This document shows, one piece after another, positions 18,216 through 26,628 of a DNA stretch of 64,000 bases. The DNA comes from Deltaproteobacteria bacterium (lineage in GTDB: Bacteria; Myxococcota; Myxococcia; Myxococcales; SZAS-1). The DNA is taken from contig JAFEBB010000017.1 of assembly GCA_018266075.1 (NCBI GenBank), forward strand, positions 1-64,000, written 5' to 3'. Each line of letters begins with the position of its first letter. Position 1 is the stretch's first letter. The notes beneath the pieces are model-generated. The model searched no databases, had not been told where the DNA came from, and was given only the letters and a program-made list of their open reading frames with translations. The position numbers were made by a program, and so were the translations under genes.

Positions 18216-19307
18216 TCAGGCCGCGAGCGGCAGCCTCACCAGGAAGCGCGCGCCGCCCGTGGGCGCATCGTCCACGCTGATGGCGCCGCCGTGCTGCACC
18301 ACCACGTTGTGCACCATGGGCAGGCCGAGCCCGGAGCCGTTGGCCTTGGTGGTGAAGAACGGCTCGAAGATGCGCCCGCGGAGCTCCACGGGCACGCCGC
18401 TGCCGGAGTCGTCGACCTCCAGCACGGCCTCGCGCCCCTCGACGGCCACGCGCACGCGCACCCAGCCGCCCGAGCCCGCGGCGTCGACGGCGTTGAGCAC
18501 CAGGTTCACCAGCACTTGCTGGAGCTGATCCGCGCTGCCCAGGACCACCGCGCCCGGGCTGATCTCACGGTCCACGCGCACCTGGCGCTTCTGTGCCGCG
18601 CCCTCCAGCAGATCGAGCACGCGCGCGACCACCGGCGCGAGCTCCAGCCGCTCGGCCACGTACTCCTTCGGCTTCGCGAAGCTCAGGAACTCGGTGAGGG
18701 TGCGGTCGAGGCGCTTGATCTCGTCCTGCACCAGGCCCACAGGCTCGAGCAGGCCCTGCTGCTGCTCGGGCGGGAGCTTCTTGAGCCGGCGCTCGAGGAC
18801 GGTGAGCTGCAGCGCGGCGGCGTTGAGCGGATTTCGAATCTCGTGCGAGAGCCCAGCGGTCAGGGTGCCCACGGCGGCCAGCCGCTCCGCGAGCTGCGCG
18901 CGCCGCGAGAGCTCGGCCTTCTCCGCGTGGAGCCGCACCTGGCGCATGGCCTGCTCGAGCGTGAGCAGGAGCTGATCGGTCGCACAGGGCTTGAGCAGGT
19001 AGGCGAACGCGCCCGCGCGGACGGCGGCTGCGGCGGTCTCCACGGTCGCGAACCCCGTCAGCAGCACCACCTCGCCGCCGCAGATGCCCCGGAGCTCGGC
19101 GGCCAGCGCGGTTCCCTCGCCGTCGGGGAGGCGCAGGTCCACCAGCGCCACGTCGAAGCCGTCGGCCAGCGCGAGCTTGCGTGCCTCGGCGCAGCTCTGC
19201 GCGGTGGCCACCACGAAGCCCGAGTCCTCGAGGATCTCGCGGAGGTTCTCCAGCTGCGCGCCGTTGTCGTCGACGAGCAGCACCCGCGGCTTGGGCGCGG
19301 GGCTCAT
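18216..19307 (-). CDS. Receiver-histidine kinase hybrid
   Basis: A 363-residue soluble kinase. N-terminal receiver domain (1-120) with Asp13/Asp14 and phospho-acceptor Asp57 (ALVDLRLPDGEG). A short coiled linker leads to a HisKA domain with GLSHEIRNPLNAA (phospho-His) and a HATPase domain with VNLVLNAVDAA (N box), VDDSGSGVP (G1), FEPFFTTKANGSGLGLPMV (F and G2). It would be controlled by phosphorylation of its own receiver and in turn phosphorylate a response regulator, plausibly the NtrC protein ending at 18199, with which it converges. Third gene of a leftward operon; its ATG overlaps the stop of the double-receiver gene (19304-19307). Confidence 0.93.
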   Translation of the reverse strand: MSPAPKPRVLLVDDNGAQLENLREILEDSGFVVATAQSCAEARKLALADGFDVALVDLRLPDGEGTALAAELRGICGGEVVLLTGFATVETAAAAVRAGAFAYLLKPCATDQLLLTLEQAMRQVRLHAEKAELSRRAQLAERLAAVGTLTAGLSHEIRNPLNAAALQLTVLERRLKKLPPEQQQGLLEPVGLVQDEIKRLDRTLTEFLSFAKPKEYVAERLELAPVVARVLDLLEGAAQKRQVRVDREISPGAVVLGSADQLQQVLVNLVLNAVDAAGSGGWVRVRVAVEGREAVLEVDDSGSGVPVELRGRIFEPFFTTKANGSGLGLPMVHNVVVQHGGAISVDDAPTGGARFLVRLPLAA

Positions 19308-20014
19308 GCGGCGCTCCGGGCGCGGGCGTAGAGCTGGTCGATCTCCTGGAGCAGCGCGGCCGAGTCGAACGGCTTTCCAAAGACGCCGGCGTGCGGCACA
19401 GCGGGCATCATGTCGCGGTGGGCGGTGATCACCAGCCGCGGCACATCGGGGAAGCGCGCGGCGAAGCGACGCAGGGCCTCGCCGTCCGGGCCGCCGGGCA
19501 CGCGCACGTCCATCAGCGCCGCGAACGGACGCACCGGTCCGAGCCGGTCCGTCTCCACCACCGACGCCGCGGTGACCACGCCGAAGCCCTGGCCGCGCAA
19601 GAGCTCGCAGAGGTTGTCGCTCAGCGCCGGGTCATCCTCCACCAGCGCCACCAGCCCGCCGCGCTTGGCCGCCTCCAGCGTCGCCAGCACCGGGCCGATG
19701 GGCACCGGCTTGGCGAAGATCGCCAGGAGCCCCTCGCGCCGTGCCGAGGCGAGATCGTCGTCGGCGGTGTACGCGGTCATCACGCACGCGGGCAGATCCG
19801 GATCGAGCTGGCGGACGCGGTGCACCACCTCGGCGCCGTTGGCCACCGGCATCCGCATGTCGGTGAGGAGCGCGTCGAAGCGCTGGGCCTTCACCTGCGC
19901 CAGGGCAGCGTCGAGGCCGTCCACGGCCACCGCCTCGGCGCCCGCGTCGGAGATGATCTCCGCCAGGTTCTCGGCGAGCTGCAGGTTGTCGTCGATGATC
20001 AGGTAGCAGCGCAT
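19304..20014 (-). CDS. Double-receiver response regulator without output domain
   Basis: A 236-residue protein of two receiver domains. The first (1-115) has LIIDDN, phospho-acceptor Asp in ALLTDMRMPVANG and FAKPVP. The second (about 118-230) has LVEDD, Asp in ALMDVRVPGG and FGKPFD. No DNA-binding or enzyme domain. Such proteins pass phosphate between kinases or act as phosphate sinks. It lies between two kinase genes in one operon, so a relay role is the natural reading: globin kinase to this protein to the receiver-kinase. The junction with the upstream kinase gene is 6 bp. Confidence 0.9.
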   Translation of the reverse strand: MRCYLIIDDNLQLAENLAEIISDAGAEAVAVDGLDAALAQVKAQRFDALLTDMRMPVANGAEVVHRVRQLDPDLPACVMTAYTADDDLASARREGLLAIFAKPVPIGPVLATLEAAKRGGLVALVEDDPALSDNLCELLRGQGFGVVTAASVVETDRLGPVRPFAALMDVRVPGGPDGEALRRFAARFPDVPRLVITAHRDMMPAVPHAGVFGKPFDSAALLQEIDQLYARARSAA

Positions 20015-20020
20015 GGCAAC

Positions 20021-21154
20021 TCAGGCGGAAGGAAGCGTGACCACGAAGCGGGCGCCCCGCTCGCGCGGCGCGTAGACGATGGTGCCACCGTGGCGCTCCA
20101 CGATGCGCTTCACCAGCGCCAGGCCCAGGCCAATCCCGCGGGCCTTGGTGGTGACCAGCGGCTCGAAGAGGCGCGCGCGCACGTTCGCGGGGACACCCGG
20201 TCCGGTGTCCTCCACCGCGACCTGGAAGCGGCCGTCCTCGCGCGTGCCCTCCACGAAGACCTCGCCCGTCTCACCCAGCGCCTGCGACGCGTTCTCGATG
20301 AGGTTCACGAACACCTGCCGCAGCTGCACCGGATCGCCGGGCACCGCGGCCAGCGATTCCAGGTTCACGAAGTGGAGCGGCTTGGCGCCGAGGTTCACGG
20401 CACCCGCGGCGTCGCGGAGCACCTGGGCGAGCTCCACCCGCTCGCGCTGCAGCGGCCGGTCGCGGATCATGTCCAGCAGGTCGCTGATGATGTGGCTGGC
20501 GATGTCGAGCTGCTCGCCGATGCGCGTCATGTGCTTCTGCGCCTTCGGGTCCTCACCCACCTGCTTCTTCAAGATGAAGAGCGAGCTCTCGATGACGCCG
20601 AGCGGGTTGCGCAGCTCGTGGCCAATGGAGCCCACCAGCTGGCCGAAGGTGGAGAGCCGCTCCACGCGCGCCTGCTGCGCGAGCAGGTCCTCTCGGTAGG
20701 TGTGGAGCATGATCGCCAGCTCGATATCGAGCATCTTGTTGATGGAGCGGCGGGCGGCCACGCGCTGGGCGGCGTCGGGCTGGTGGCGCTCGAGCAGGTC
20801 GTTGAACTCGCGGCGCACCACGTTCATGGCGCCGAGCATGTAGTGCTGCGGCAGCGCGATGCGGACGTGCACCCGGCCGATGCGGGCGCGGGTCTCGTAG
20901 TACTTCTCGTCCCAGGGCCCCTGGAGCAGGTAGTCCATCCACGCGACGAGCGTGATCTTCAGCCGGCCCACCATCGACTCGCCGCCCTCGAGGGCCTTGC
21001 GGGCTTCATCGTGGGTGAGGATGCGGTCGTAGAACGTCTCGGCCACGGCCTTGAAGTGGGGCGCCAACAACGGGTGCGCTCCGCGAAGAGCGGCCTCGTC
21101 GGCGGCGTCAAATCCCACATATCGCTTCAACTCTTCGAACAGGGTCTCGCTCAC
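20021..21154 (-). CDS. Globin-coupled sensor histidine kinase (probable oxygen sensor)
   Basis: A 377-residue cytoplasmic kinase. Residues 1-150 form a globin-coupled sensor domain: [29 protein letters not shown], then [20 protein letters not shown], whose His (RVHVRI) is the expected proximal haem ligand. HisKA follows with [20 protein letters not shown], then HATPase with [19 protein letters not shown] and [19 protein letters not shown]. The domain should bind oxygen, CO or NO on haem and switch the kinase. First gene of the three-gene leftward operon. With cydAB and the cytochrome c'-like protein nearby, it is the best candidate for the sensor that controls this island. Confidence 0.92.
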   Translation of the reverse strand: MSETLFEELKRYVGFDAADEAALRGAHPLLAPHFKAVAETFYDRILTHDEARKALEGGESMVGRLKITLVAWMDYLLQGPWDEKYYETRARIGRVHVRIALPQHYMLGAMNVVRREFNDLLERHQPDAAQRVAARRSINKMLDIELAIMLHTYREDLLAQQARVERLSTFGQLVGSIGHELRNPLGVIESSLFILKKQVGEDPKAQKHMTRIGEQLDIASHIISDLLDMIRDRPLQRERVELAQVLRDAAGAVNLGAKPLHFVNLESLAAVPGDPVQLRQVFVNLIENASQALGETGEVFVEGTREDGRFQVAVEDTGPGVPANVRARLFEPLVTTKARGIGLGLALVKRIVERHGGTIVYAPRERGARFVVTLPSA

Positions 21155-21194
21155 GGTCGGAGATATATCGGGCCCCCGCCCACCCGTGCACGCA

Positions 21195-21647
21195 CTACCC
21201 GCGCACGGTGAGCACGGGCATCTGCGCGTGCCGGACGATCACCTCGGCCACCGAGCCGAGCAGCAGCCGCTTGACGCCCGTGCGGCCGTGGCTGCCCACG
21301 ATCACCAGGTCGAAATTCTTGTCGGCGGCGTAGTTGCAGATCTCCACGGCGGCCGGGCCGTCGGCGGTCACGAACTCGGCCGTGCAGCCGAGCGCCTGGA
21401 GCCGCTTCACCTCGGCCTTGGCTTCCTTGGCCACGCCCTCGCGCACCGCGTTCTGGAACTCGGCGGCGTTGAACGTCGAGCCCTCGACGCCCCCCGCGAA
21501 CTCGACGTACGTCGAGAGCGGCACCACGTGCATCAGCGTCACCTGGGCGCCGTAGAGCTTGGCCAGGCCGACGGCGGCGTCGGCGGCCGAGCGCGCGTAG
21601 GAGCTGAAGTCGGTGGCGACCAGGATCTTCTTGGGCTGGAAAGGCAT
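21195..21647 (-). CDS. Universal stress protein (UspA family)
   Basis: A 150-residue Usp domain. It starts [20 protein letters not shown] and carries the ATP-binding signature [20 protein letters not shown]. The middle ([20 protein letters not shown]) is the variable loop. ATG at 21647; cytoplasmic. Paralogous to the Usp at 8165 but not close to it in sequence. It lies 40 bp beyond the start of the globin kinase operon, on the same strand, and may be transcribed with it. Confidence 0.93.
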   Translation of the reverse strand: MPFQPKKILVATDFSSYARSAADAAVGLAKLYGAQVTLMHVVPLSTYVEFAGGVEGSTFNAAEFQNAVREGVAKEAKAEVKRLQALGCTAEFVTADGPAAVEICNYAADKNFDLVIVGSHGRTGVKRLLLGSVAEVIVRHAQMPVLTVRG

Positions 21648-21774
21648 GCGGGACCTCGCAGTTTGGCGGCGAGGAAGTGCATGACCCAGGCCAGCGCCGC
21701 CCTCTGGGGCGCCGGGCCACGACGCGCGCACGGTTTGCGCTTCGGCGGGGCGACGCGCAGCGGCTGCGTGGGAA

Positions 21775-22656
21775 CTACCGCTGGATCTCGCCCAGCTTGC
21801 CGGCCTGGAAGTCGGCGACGGCCTGGTGGATCTCGGCCTCGGTGTTCATGACGAACGGCCCGTACCAGGCCACCGGCTCCTTGATGGGCACGCCGCTGAG
21901 GAGCAGGAGCTCTGCGGGCTGGGTGTGGGTCGCGTCGACGCCGAGCGTGACCTGGTCGCCCGGCCCGAGCACCGCGAGCTGGCCGTCGGGCACGGGCCGC
22001 GCTGCCACGCGCGCCTCGCCGCCGAAGACGTAGACCGCTGCGCCGTGCTGCGCAGGAATGGCCGTGGTCACGTTCGCGCCGGGCTGCAGGGTCCAGTGCT
22101 GGAGCATGATCGGCGTGCGGGTGTCGATCTTCGCGGACACGCCGAGCGCCTCGCCGGCGATCACGCGCACCGTGGCCTTGCCGTCCCCGCTCTTGCCGAC
22201 CGGGATCTGCTCCGGGCCGAGCTCCTGGTAGCGCGGGGCCATCATCTTGTCCGCCTTGGGCAGGTTCACCCAGATCTGGAAGCCGTGCATGCGGCCGCCC
22301 TGCTCGCGCATGCGCGCGGACGGCTCCTCCGAGTGCACCACCCCGCGGCCGGCGGTCATCCACTGCACGCCGCCGGGGACGATGCGGCCCCTGTGGCCCG
22401 CCGAGTCCTCGTGCTCCATCTCGCCCTGGAGCACGTAGGTCACCGTCTCGAAGCCGCGGTGGGGATGGTCGGGCGCGCCCACCGCCTGGCCGGGCGCGTA
22501 GTCCACCGGGCCCATCTCGTCGATCATCAGGAAGGGATCCACGCCCGGGACGCCGACGTTCGGGATGGGCCGGCGAACCCAGAAGCCCGCGCCCTCTTGC
22601 TGGCGGTTCGCGGTGACGACGCGGGAGACGGTGCGATCCTTGAGCGCGGTGGCCAT
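21775..22656 (-). CDS. Pirin-family bicupin protein
   Basis: A 293-residue protein with the pirin N-terminal cupin: APDHPHRGFETVTYVLQGEM and VQWMTAGRGVVHSEEP supply the three His and the Glu that bind iron. The second cupin is less conserved (about 180-280). Pirins bind Fe(II)/Fe(III); some have quercetinase activity, others act as redox-responsive regulators. ATG 22656 (MATALKDRTVSR) has ggagcccgcc just upstream. Last host gene before selC and the prophage. Confidence 0.92.
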   Translation of the reverse strand: MATALKDRTVSRVVTANRQQEGAGFWVRRPIPNVGVPGVDPFLMIDEMGPVDYAPGQAVGAPDHPHRGFETVTYVLQGEMEHEDSAGHRGRIVPGGVQWMTAGRGVVHSEEPSARMREQGGRMHGFQIWVNLPKADKMMAPRYQELGPEQIPVGKSGDGKATVRVIAGEALGVSAKIDTRTPIMLQHWTLQPGANVTTAIPAQHGAAVYVFGGEARVAARPVPDGQLAVLGPGDQVTLGVDATHTQPAELLLLSGVPIKEPVAWYGPFVMNTEAEIHQAVADFQAGKLGEIQR

Positions 22657-22744
22657 GGCGGGCTCCTCGATGAAACCAAAATGTAATGCAGCCGCGGCGC
22701 GGCGCTCGTCGGACCGGTCGGCGTTCGGGAGAGCGCGGGCAAAC

Positions 22745-22843
22745 TGGCGGTAGGCCACGGGAATCGAACCCGCCTTCAGCGCCTCTCAGCACCAAACACC
22801 GGTTTTGAAGACCGGGCCGGTCACCAGATCCGGAAGGCCTACC
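22745..22843 (-). tRNA. selC: tRNA-Sec (UCA), prophage integration site
   Basis: Read on the minus strand it begins ggtaggcc and ends ggcctacc, an eight-base-pair acceptor stem, with discriminator G and an encoded CCA at 22745-22748. The anticodon loop reads gtcttcaaaac, anticodon TCA. The body is about 96 nt, with a long variable arm (tgctgagaggc region) and a T arm with ggttcgattcc. Eight-bp acceptor stem, UCA anticodon and about 95 nt identify selenocysteine tRNA. The host therefore should read UGA as selenocysteine in some mRNAs. The phage integrase starts 90 bp away, on the tRNA's 5' side. Confidence 0.95.
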
Positions 22844-22884
22844 AGTTGTAATTACGCCTACTTGCCATGCTGAGTTTGCCTTCC

Positions 22885-22923
22885 GTTACGCAGTCGTGCG
22901 ACGGTTCCGCAACGGTTACGCAG
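22885..22923. repeat. Direct repeats upstream of the integrase
   Basis: gttacgcag occurs at 22885-22893 and 22915-22923, with a related gttccgca at 22904-22911. Candidate arm-type binding sites for the integrase, or an operator for its gene. The second copy overlaps the integrase ribosome site. Confidence 0.4.
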
Positions 22924-22932
22924 GAGCGGAAC

Positions 22933-24093
22933 ATGGGCGCCAATTGGGACGGCCGCTGGGAAGGCGGACGGATTCGCACCACGTCGGACGGCACGCGCGT
23001 CTGGATGATCGAACGCAGCATCGGCGGGGAACGCTACGTCATCTCGCTCAAGGTCTCCACCGAAAGGGAGGCTGATCTCGAGCTCGCTCTCTTCCTGAAG
23101 AACCCGGCTGCGTACAAGGCCGGGCTCGAGGGCAAGACGCCAGCGCCCACGGTGCCCGTGCTGGTCGACGACCAGGCCATCAAGGACTTCGTGGCATGGA
23201 AGCGCAGCGAGGGCTTCAACGAGCTCTACGTCCGCGACGAGTTGGAGAAGTACCTCACCGACTGGGCAGCCGTGCTGAAGACCCGTGACCTGAAGAAGGC
23301 TTCGACGCCCGAGCTCCGGCAGATGGTCGCGAAGTGGCCCACGGCCAAGCACCACCGGATCACGGCCATCAAGGCGTTCGCGGCCTGGTGCCGGAACGAA
23401 GTCGGAACGCTGACCTCACAGAACGATCCGACCCTGGACCTCAAGACGCCCAAGGCCAAGAAGAAGCGCGCCGAGGATGAGGAGAAGGCGTTCGAGATCG
23501 ACGAGGTCGAGTCGGTCTATCGCGCCATCGACTACCAGCTCGTCCGCGACATGGTGGTGCTCACGTTCAAGTTCGGGTTCCACCTCGCCGAGCTCAACCG
23601 CTTCGGCAAGGGCGCCGGCAAGCTCCGCGAGGTCGGCCCGTGGGAGGGTTGCCCGATCGTCGCGACAATCACGGTGAACCACAAGAACGGCGACCCACAC
23701 ACGGTCAGCCTCGACGCGCAGGGACTCGGCGCGGCACGCCGGCTCCGCGAGGCCGGCGGCTGCTCGAGGAGTTGGAGCTATCAGCACCTGGCCGAGGTCG
23801 CGACGCGCAATAAACTCCCTCGCCTCCTGCTCGGCTCAGGGCGCCACAGTTTCATCACCTGGACCCAGACGCCGGGCATGGGCGTGGTGAAGCACGATCC
23901 GCCTCAGCCGGCAGTTTCCCTCGCGGACGTGATGGCGGTGACCGGCCACCGCACCGCCTCGACGCCGCGCCACCACTACGACGAGGCGCAGCACATCCCC
24001 CACCTGCTCGAGTTGCCACTGCGGCTTCGCCATGCGGACGATCCGCCGCTCGACAAGGTGGTGAAGCTATCGACGAAGAGGAGCAGTTCATGA
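22933..24093 (+). CDS. int: Tyrosine-type site-specific recombinase (phage integrase)
   Basis: A 386-residue integrase. Residues 1-90 are an N-terminal arm-binding region, 90-170 a core-binding domain, and 190-350 the catalytic domain. Visible catalytic elements: Lys hairpin (NHKNGDPHTVSLD), GRHSF (second Arg plus His), MAVTGHRTAST and RHHYD (nucleophile Tyr). Two usual residues differ: the first Arg (normally GLRxxEL) is His in FGFHLAEL, and the first His of HxxRH is Gly in GSGRHSF. I choose ATG 22933 because an aggag site lies at 22922-22926; an upstream ATG at 22867 lacks one. Adjacent to selC, its presumed target. Overlaps the next gene (ATGA). Confidence 0.88.
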   Translation: MGANWDGRWEGGRIRTTSDGTRVWMIERSIGGERYVISLKVSTEREADLELALFLKNPAAYKAGLEGKTPAPTVPVLVDDQAIKDFVAWKRSEGFNELYVRDELEKYLTDWAAVLKTRDLKKASTPELRQMVAKWPTAKHHRITAIKAFAAWCRNEVGTLTSQNDPTLDLKTPKAKKKRAEDEEKAFEIDEVESVYRAIDYQLVRDMVVLTFKFGFHLAELNRFGKGAGKLREVGPWEGCPIVATITVNHKNGDPHTVSLDAQGLGAARRLREAGGCSRSWSYQHLAEVATRNKLPRLLLGSGRHSFITWTQTPGMGVVKHDPPQPAVSLADVMAVTGHRTASTPRHHYDEAQHIPHLLELPLRLRHADDPPLDKVVKLSTKRSSS

Positions 24094-24629
24094 CCTACCC
24101 GACCAAGGAAGAGATCCGGGCGATCCAGATGAAGGCCCGAGAGCGCGGCGTCTACGACGTGTGCCCTCGCTGCGGACACGTGCCCGAGGCCGGGCAGAAC
24201 AAGAAGCGGGAGCCGATCAACGATCCGCTCAACGGGAAGATGGAGCGGGCGATCTGCCCTGCGTGCGAGCACGTGTTCGTGGTCCGCACTCCGCTGCCCT
24301 CGGTGACGTTCAGGAGCTTCGCCCAAGCAGCCGCGAACCTCGGCCCGCTGGTGCGCGGCTACCACGAGGACCAGGCGGTCATCTCTCGCCTGTGTCGGGT
24401 GCGCGTGGAACTCGATCGGATGCTGCAGAACTACACGGACCCCAAGCGCCGCCGCGAGCTCAGCTACGACCAGGTCGCCACCGAGCTGCGCAGGGTCATC
24501 GACGTGTGCGAGGGCGTGAACGGCGAGACCGTCACAGACGCGATGCGCGAGGCGTACCGGCGCGTGCACACCGCGCCCAACCCCGTGCTGAAGGACGTGA
24601 GCTGGAAGCCAGCGGACCACGAGGACTGA
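24090..24629 (+). CDS. Zinc-ribbon protein coupled to the integrase
   Basis: A 179-residue protein. Residues 22-60 contain two CxxC pairs (DVCPRCGHVP and AICPACEHVF), a zinc ribbon. The remainder is helical and basic, without a domain I recognise. ATG overlaps the integrase stop (24090-24093), so the two are made together. A role as recombination accessory or regulator is possible; nothing in the sequence proves it. Confidence 0.7.
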   Translation: MTYPTKEEIRAIQMKARERGVYDVCPRCGHVPEAGQNKKREPINDPLNGKMERAICPACEHVFVVRTPLPSVTFRSFAQAAANLGPLVRGYHEDQAVISRLCRVRVELDRMLQNYTDPKRRRELSYDQVATELRRVIDVCEGVNGETVTDAMREAYRRVHTAPNPVLKDVSWKPADHED

Positions 24630-24661
24630 CCCGCGTCACCCCGGCTTGCTAGCTTCTGGGC

Positions 24662-24865
24662 ATGCCCGACGCCCCGTTCTGGAACGACATCCACGGCGAG
24701 CCCGGAGTGCCTGACGACATGGAGACGCTCAAGGCCGAGGTGCGGCGGCTGAGGCACGCGCTCATCCGCGTGCACGACAGGACCGACGACCTCACGTCTC
24801 AGCGCGGGCATGAGGTCCACGGGATCGCGCAGGAGGCGCTGAGGTGGGTGCGGCCTCGGACGTGA
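24662..24865 (+). CDS. Small acidic/basic helical protein
   Basis: A 67-residue protein; the core is a charged helix (DDMETLKAEVRRLRHALIRV). ATG 24662 follows the preceding stop by 32 bp. Codon use matches its neighbours and the frame is clean, but the ribosome site is weak. No known family. Confidence 0.45.
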   Translation: MPDAPFWNDIHGEPGVPDDMETLKAEVRRLRHALIRVHDRTDDLTSQRGHEVHGIAQEALRWVRPRT

Positions 24866-25186
24866 CGCCGCGTGGCTTCACCGTGGCCTCAGAGTGGCTT
24901 CACGTTGGGCGTCATAGGTCCCAGATGAAGCCGCAGTGAAGCTCGCTGCTCGAGCAGGCGCGCAACCCCTCGAAGCCCCGGCTGAGTTCTTGACCTGTCG
25001 CCGTCGAGCTACATGATCGACAAGGTTGCGAGGCGTCACGTTGTCAATGCCTCGCGAACATTGTTCATCATGTATGCCTTGCAGCGACCGGGGGCAGCGT
25101 GCAAATAGTCGCCTCAGAAGAATTGACCAGGAATTGGGCCACCGCGGTCAGTTTCAGCTCCCTCAAGCGTTTTGGTGGGTGAACCG
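24866..25186. other. Non-coding region upstream of hicBA-like genes
   Basis: A 321-bp stretch without a credible gene, less GC-rich than its surroundings. It holds direct repeats gtggcttcac at 24872-24881 and 24894-24903, an inverted repeat gcgaggc/gcctcgc at 25028-25034 and 25049-25055, and the perfect palindrome gaaca-t-tgttc at 25056-25066. The latter two are placed as operators for the toxin-antitoxin genes would be. Confidence 0.5.
25028..25066. promoter_or_regulatory. Candidate operator of the hicBA-like operon
   Basis: A 7-bp inverted repeat (gcgaggc, 14-nt spacer, gcctcgc) abuts an 11-bp perfect palindrome (gaacattgttc). HicB antitoxins autorepress by binding palindromes upstream of their operon; here the nearest start codon is 121 bp downstream, which leaves room for a promoter. 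Confidence 0.4.
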
Positions 25187-25648
25187 ATGAAACCGGAAAG
25201 GGTGAGCCATCTCTTGAAGCACATGGGCGACAGCGCGCAGTACCACCACTTCGATTACTGGGTGACCGTGCGTCCTTCCGAGGACGTGCCTGGCCAGTGG
25301 GTGGCGCATTGCCTCAACATCGACGTGGTTTCGCAGGGCAACAGCCTGGCGCACGCGTTCGAGATGATTATGGAGGCCAGCCTCCAGACTGTGATGGACG
25401 ACGTTGCAGCCGGTCGCGATCCGGATGAGCGTCGCGCGCCGCAGGAGTTCTGGACGGACCTGTGGAAGACGATGCCGAAGACCCGCACGTTCTCCCAGAT
25501 TCCGAAGGGCGCCAAGATCGCCTGCGCGATCGCGCAGCTCTATCTCGCGGTTCCTCGCGAGCTGGCGAAGGGCAAGAAGAAGCAGCCCGAGCCGATCCAC
25601 GAGGTCCCGGCCTTCTTTACGGTCGAGAACCACGCGAGCCACGCGTAG
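25187..25648 (+). CDS. HicB-like antitoxin
   Basis: A 153-residue protein. Residues 20-75 show the HicB RNase H-like fold pattern: FDYWVTVRPSEDVPGQWVAH, CLNIDVVSQGNSLAHAFEMI. The rest is a helical extension with a Lys-rich segment (ELAKGKKKQPEP), longer than typical HicB (about 80-140). HicB neutralises HicA. ATG 25187 is preferred over TTG 25172. It lies three nt before the HicA-like gene. Antitoxin-first order is the reverse of the E. coli hicAB order but occurs elsewhere. Confidence 0.75.
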   Translation: MKPERVSHLLKHMGDSAQYHHFDYWVTVRPSEDVPGQWVAHCLNIDVVSQGNSLAHAFEMIMEASLQTVMDDVAAGRDPDERRAPQEFWTDLWKTMPKTRTFSQIPKGAKIACAIAQLYLAVPRELAKGKKKQPEPIHEVPAFFTVENHASHA

Positions 25649-25651
25649 CGA

Positions 25652-25876
25652 ATGCCCGGGCGCCTGCGCGATATCGTGCGGGTGCTCGGCTCGCTTGGCA
25701 TCAGGGTAGAGAAGCCCAACAAGGGCTCTCATTGGAAGGCCATCCGCAACTCGGACGGCAAGACGTACCCGCTACCCTGCCACAACGGCGAGAAGTCCGA
25801 GCTCGACGACAAGTACCTCCGCGGGCTCTGCAACTGCTTCGGGTTCGACCTGACGGCATTCAAGAAGCTGCTCTAG
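25652..25876 (+). CDS. HicA-like mRNA interferase toxin
   Basis: A 74-residue protein with the HicA/YcfA double-stranded-RNA-binding-like pattern: RDIVRVLGSLGIRVEKPNKG, then SHWKAIRNSDGKTYPLPCHN. The His of GSHWK is the expected catalytic residue. HicA cleaves mRNA ribosome-independently. Immediately downstream of the HicB-like gene (ATG three bases after its stop). In a prophage such a pair may stabilise the element or act against superinfecting phage; which one is not shown. Confidence 0.78.
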   Translation: MPGRLRDIVRVLGSLGIRVEKPNKGSHWKAIRNSDGKTYPLPCHNGEKSELDDKYLRGLCNCFGFDLTAFKKLL

Positions 25877-25921
25877 CGGCACACGCCCTGCACTGCCCTC
25901 GCGCACGACGCGGGAGGCGTG

Positions 25922-26221
25922 ATGGACGGGCGGGAGAAAGCAGAAGCGCTGGCGCTGGCTTACGCGAGATTTCGCGCTGCGCAGATAACGGTCTGGGGCG
26001 TCGATCAACGTGATCGCGCTGCGGACAGGGCTGCACGCGCGGCGTACATGGACGCGATCGCGGGGCTCGAGGCGGCGGAACTTGCCGCCATTGCCCCAAA
26101 ACGAGAACGCCCCCGGCCAACGGCCGAGGGCAGCAGCGCATTCGGGCAGGGGGGCCACCCAGAAAGCGCCGCCGAGAGGAGTCTAGCGCACGACTCCCAC
26201 GCCTACTTCTTGAGTTCGTAG
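25922..26221 (+). CDS. Possible small Ala-rich protein
   Basis: A 99-residue frame with a helical Ala-rich N-terminus (EKAEALALAYARFRAAQITV) behind a gggagg-like site. Its last third spans the terminator of the opposite-strand late operon and overlaps the convergent gene end at 26203-26221, which argues against it. No family recognised. Confidence 0.35.
   Translation: MDGREKAEALALAYARFRAAQITVWGVDQRDRAADRAARAAYMDAIAGLEAAELAAIAPKRERPRPTAEGSSAFGQGGHPESAAERSLAHDSHAYFLSS
26098..26131 (-). terminator. Terminator at the end of the phage late operon
   Basis: On the minus strand gccctcggcc-gtt-ggccgggggc forms a GC-rich hairpin followed by gttctcgtttt. It lies about 70 bp after the last late gene (stop at 26203). 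Confidence 0.65.
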
Positions 26222-26628
26222 ACCGCGACGCCCCCGGCCGCGGCCCCGAGCACGAAGAGCGCCACGCCGATGCCGATCGCCACCTTGCCGCTGGGTGCGG
26301 TGACGATGGTGGGCGTGTTGGCGAGCGCCGCCTTCAGGTCCTTCACTTCCTGCTTCGTGCCCGCGAGTTGCCCCGCGAGCATGGCCGTCGCGTCCTTGGT
26401 GGTGAACGTGCCGTGAGCCGGAGCTCGTTGCCCCTGGCAGATCACCACCGGCTCGGCGGGTCCGCCGTCGGACGTGAACGTGAGCACCGGCCCGGCGTCC
26501 GGGTCGTAGGCTCCGGGCGCGCAGGGGTCCTCGCCGAGCGAGCTTCCCAGCCCCATGCCGATGCCCTGTGCGCGGGCCTGACTGGCCACGAGCACGAGAG
26601 CAGCGACAACGAGCGCGGCGGCCCTCAC
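26203..26628 (-). CDS. Exported protein with C-terminal membrane anchor (possible lysis protein)
   Basis: A 141-residue protein. Residues 1-20 are a signal peptide (RAAALVVAALVLVASQARAQ). A Cys-containing linker follows, with DPDAGPVLTFTSDGGPAEP, then a helical stretch (GQLAGTKQEVKDLKAALANT). The C-terminal membrane helix is VAIGIGVALFVLGAAAGGVA, ending YELKK. Signal plus C-terminal anchor plus periplasmic coiled region could bridge the envelope like a spanin, but it matches no spanin family I know. GTG 26628 overlaps the holin-like gene stop (GTGA). Last gene of the late operon. Confidence 0.6.
   Translation of the reverse strand: MRAAALVVAALVLVASQARAQGIGMGLGSSLGEDPCAPGAYDPDAGPVLTFTSDGGPAEPVVICQGQRAPAHGTFTTKDATAMLAGQLAGTKQEVKDLKAALANTPTIVTAPSGKVAIGIGVALFVLGAAAGGVAVYELKK

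Noticed and set aside
22867-22932. Upstream ATG (22867) as integrase start
   Set aside because: No ribosome site, and the added residues cross the direct repeats; ATG 22933 has a good site.
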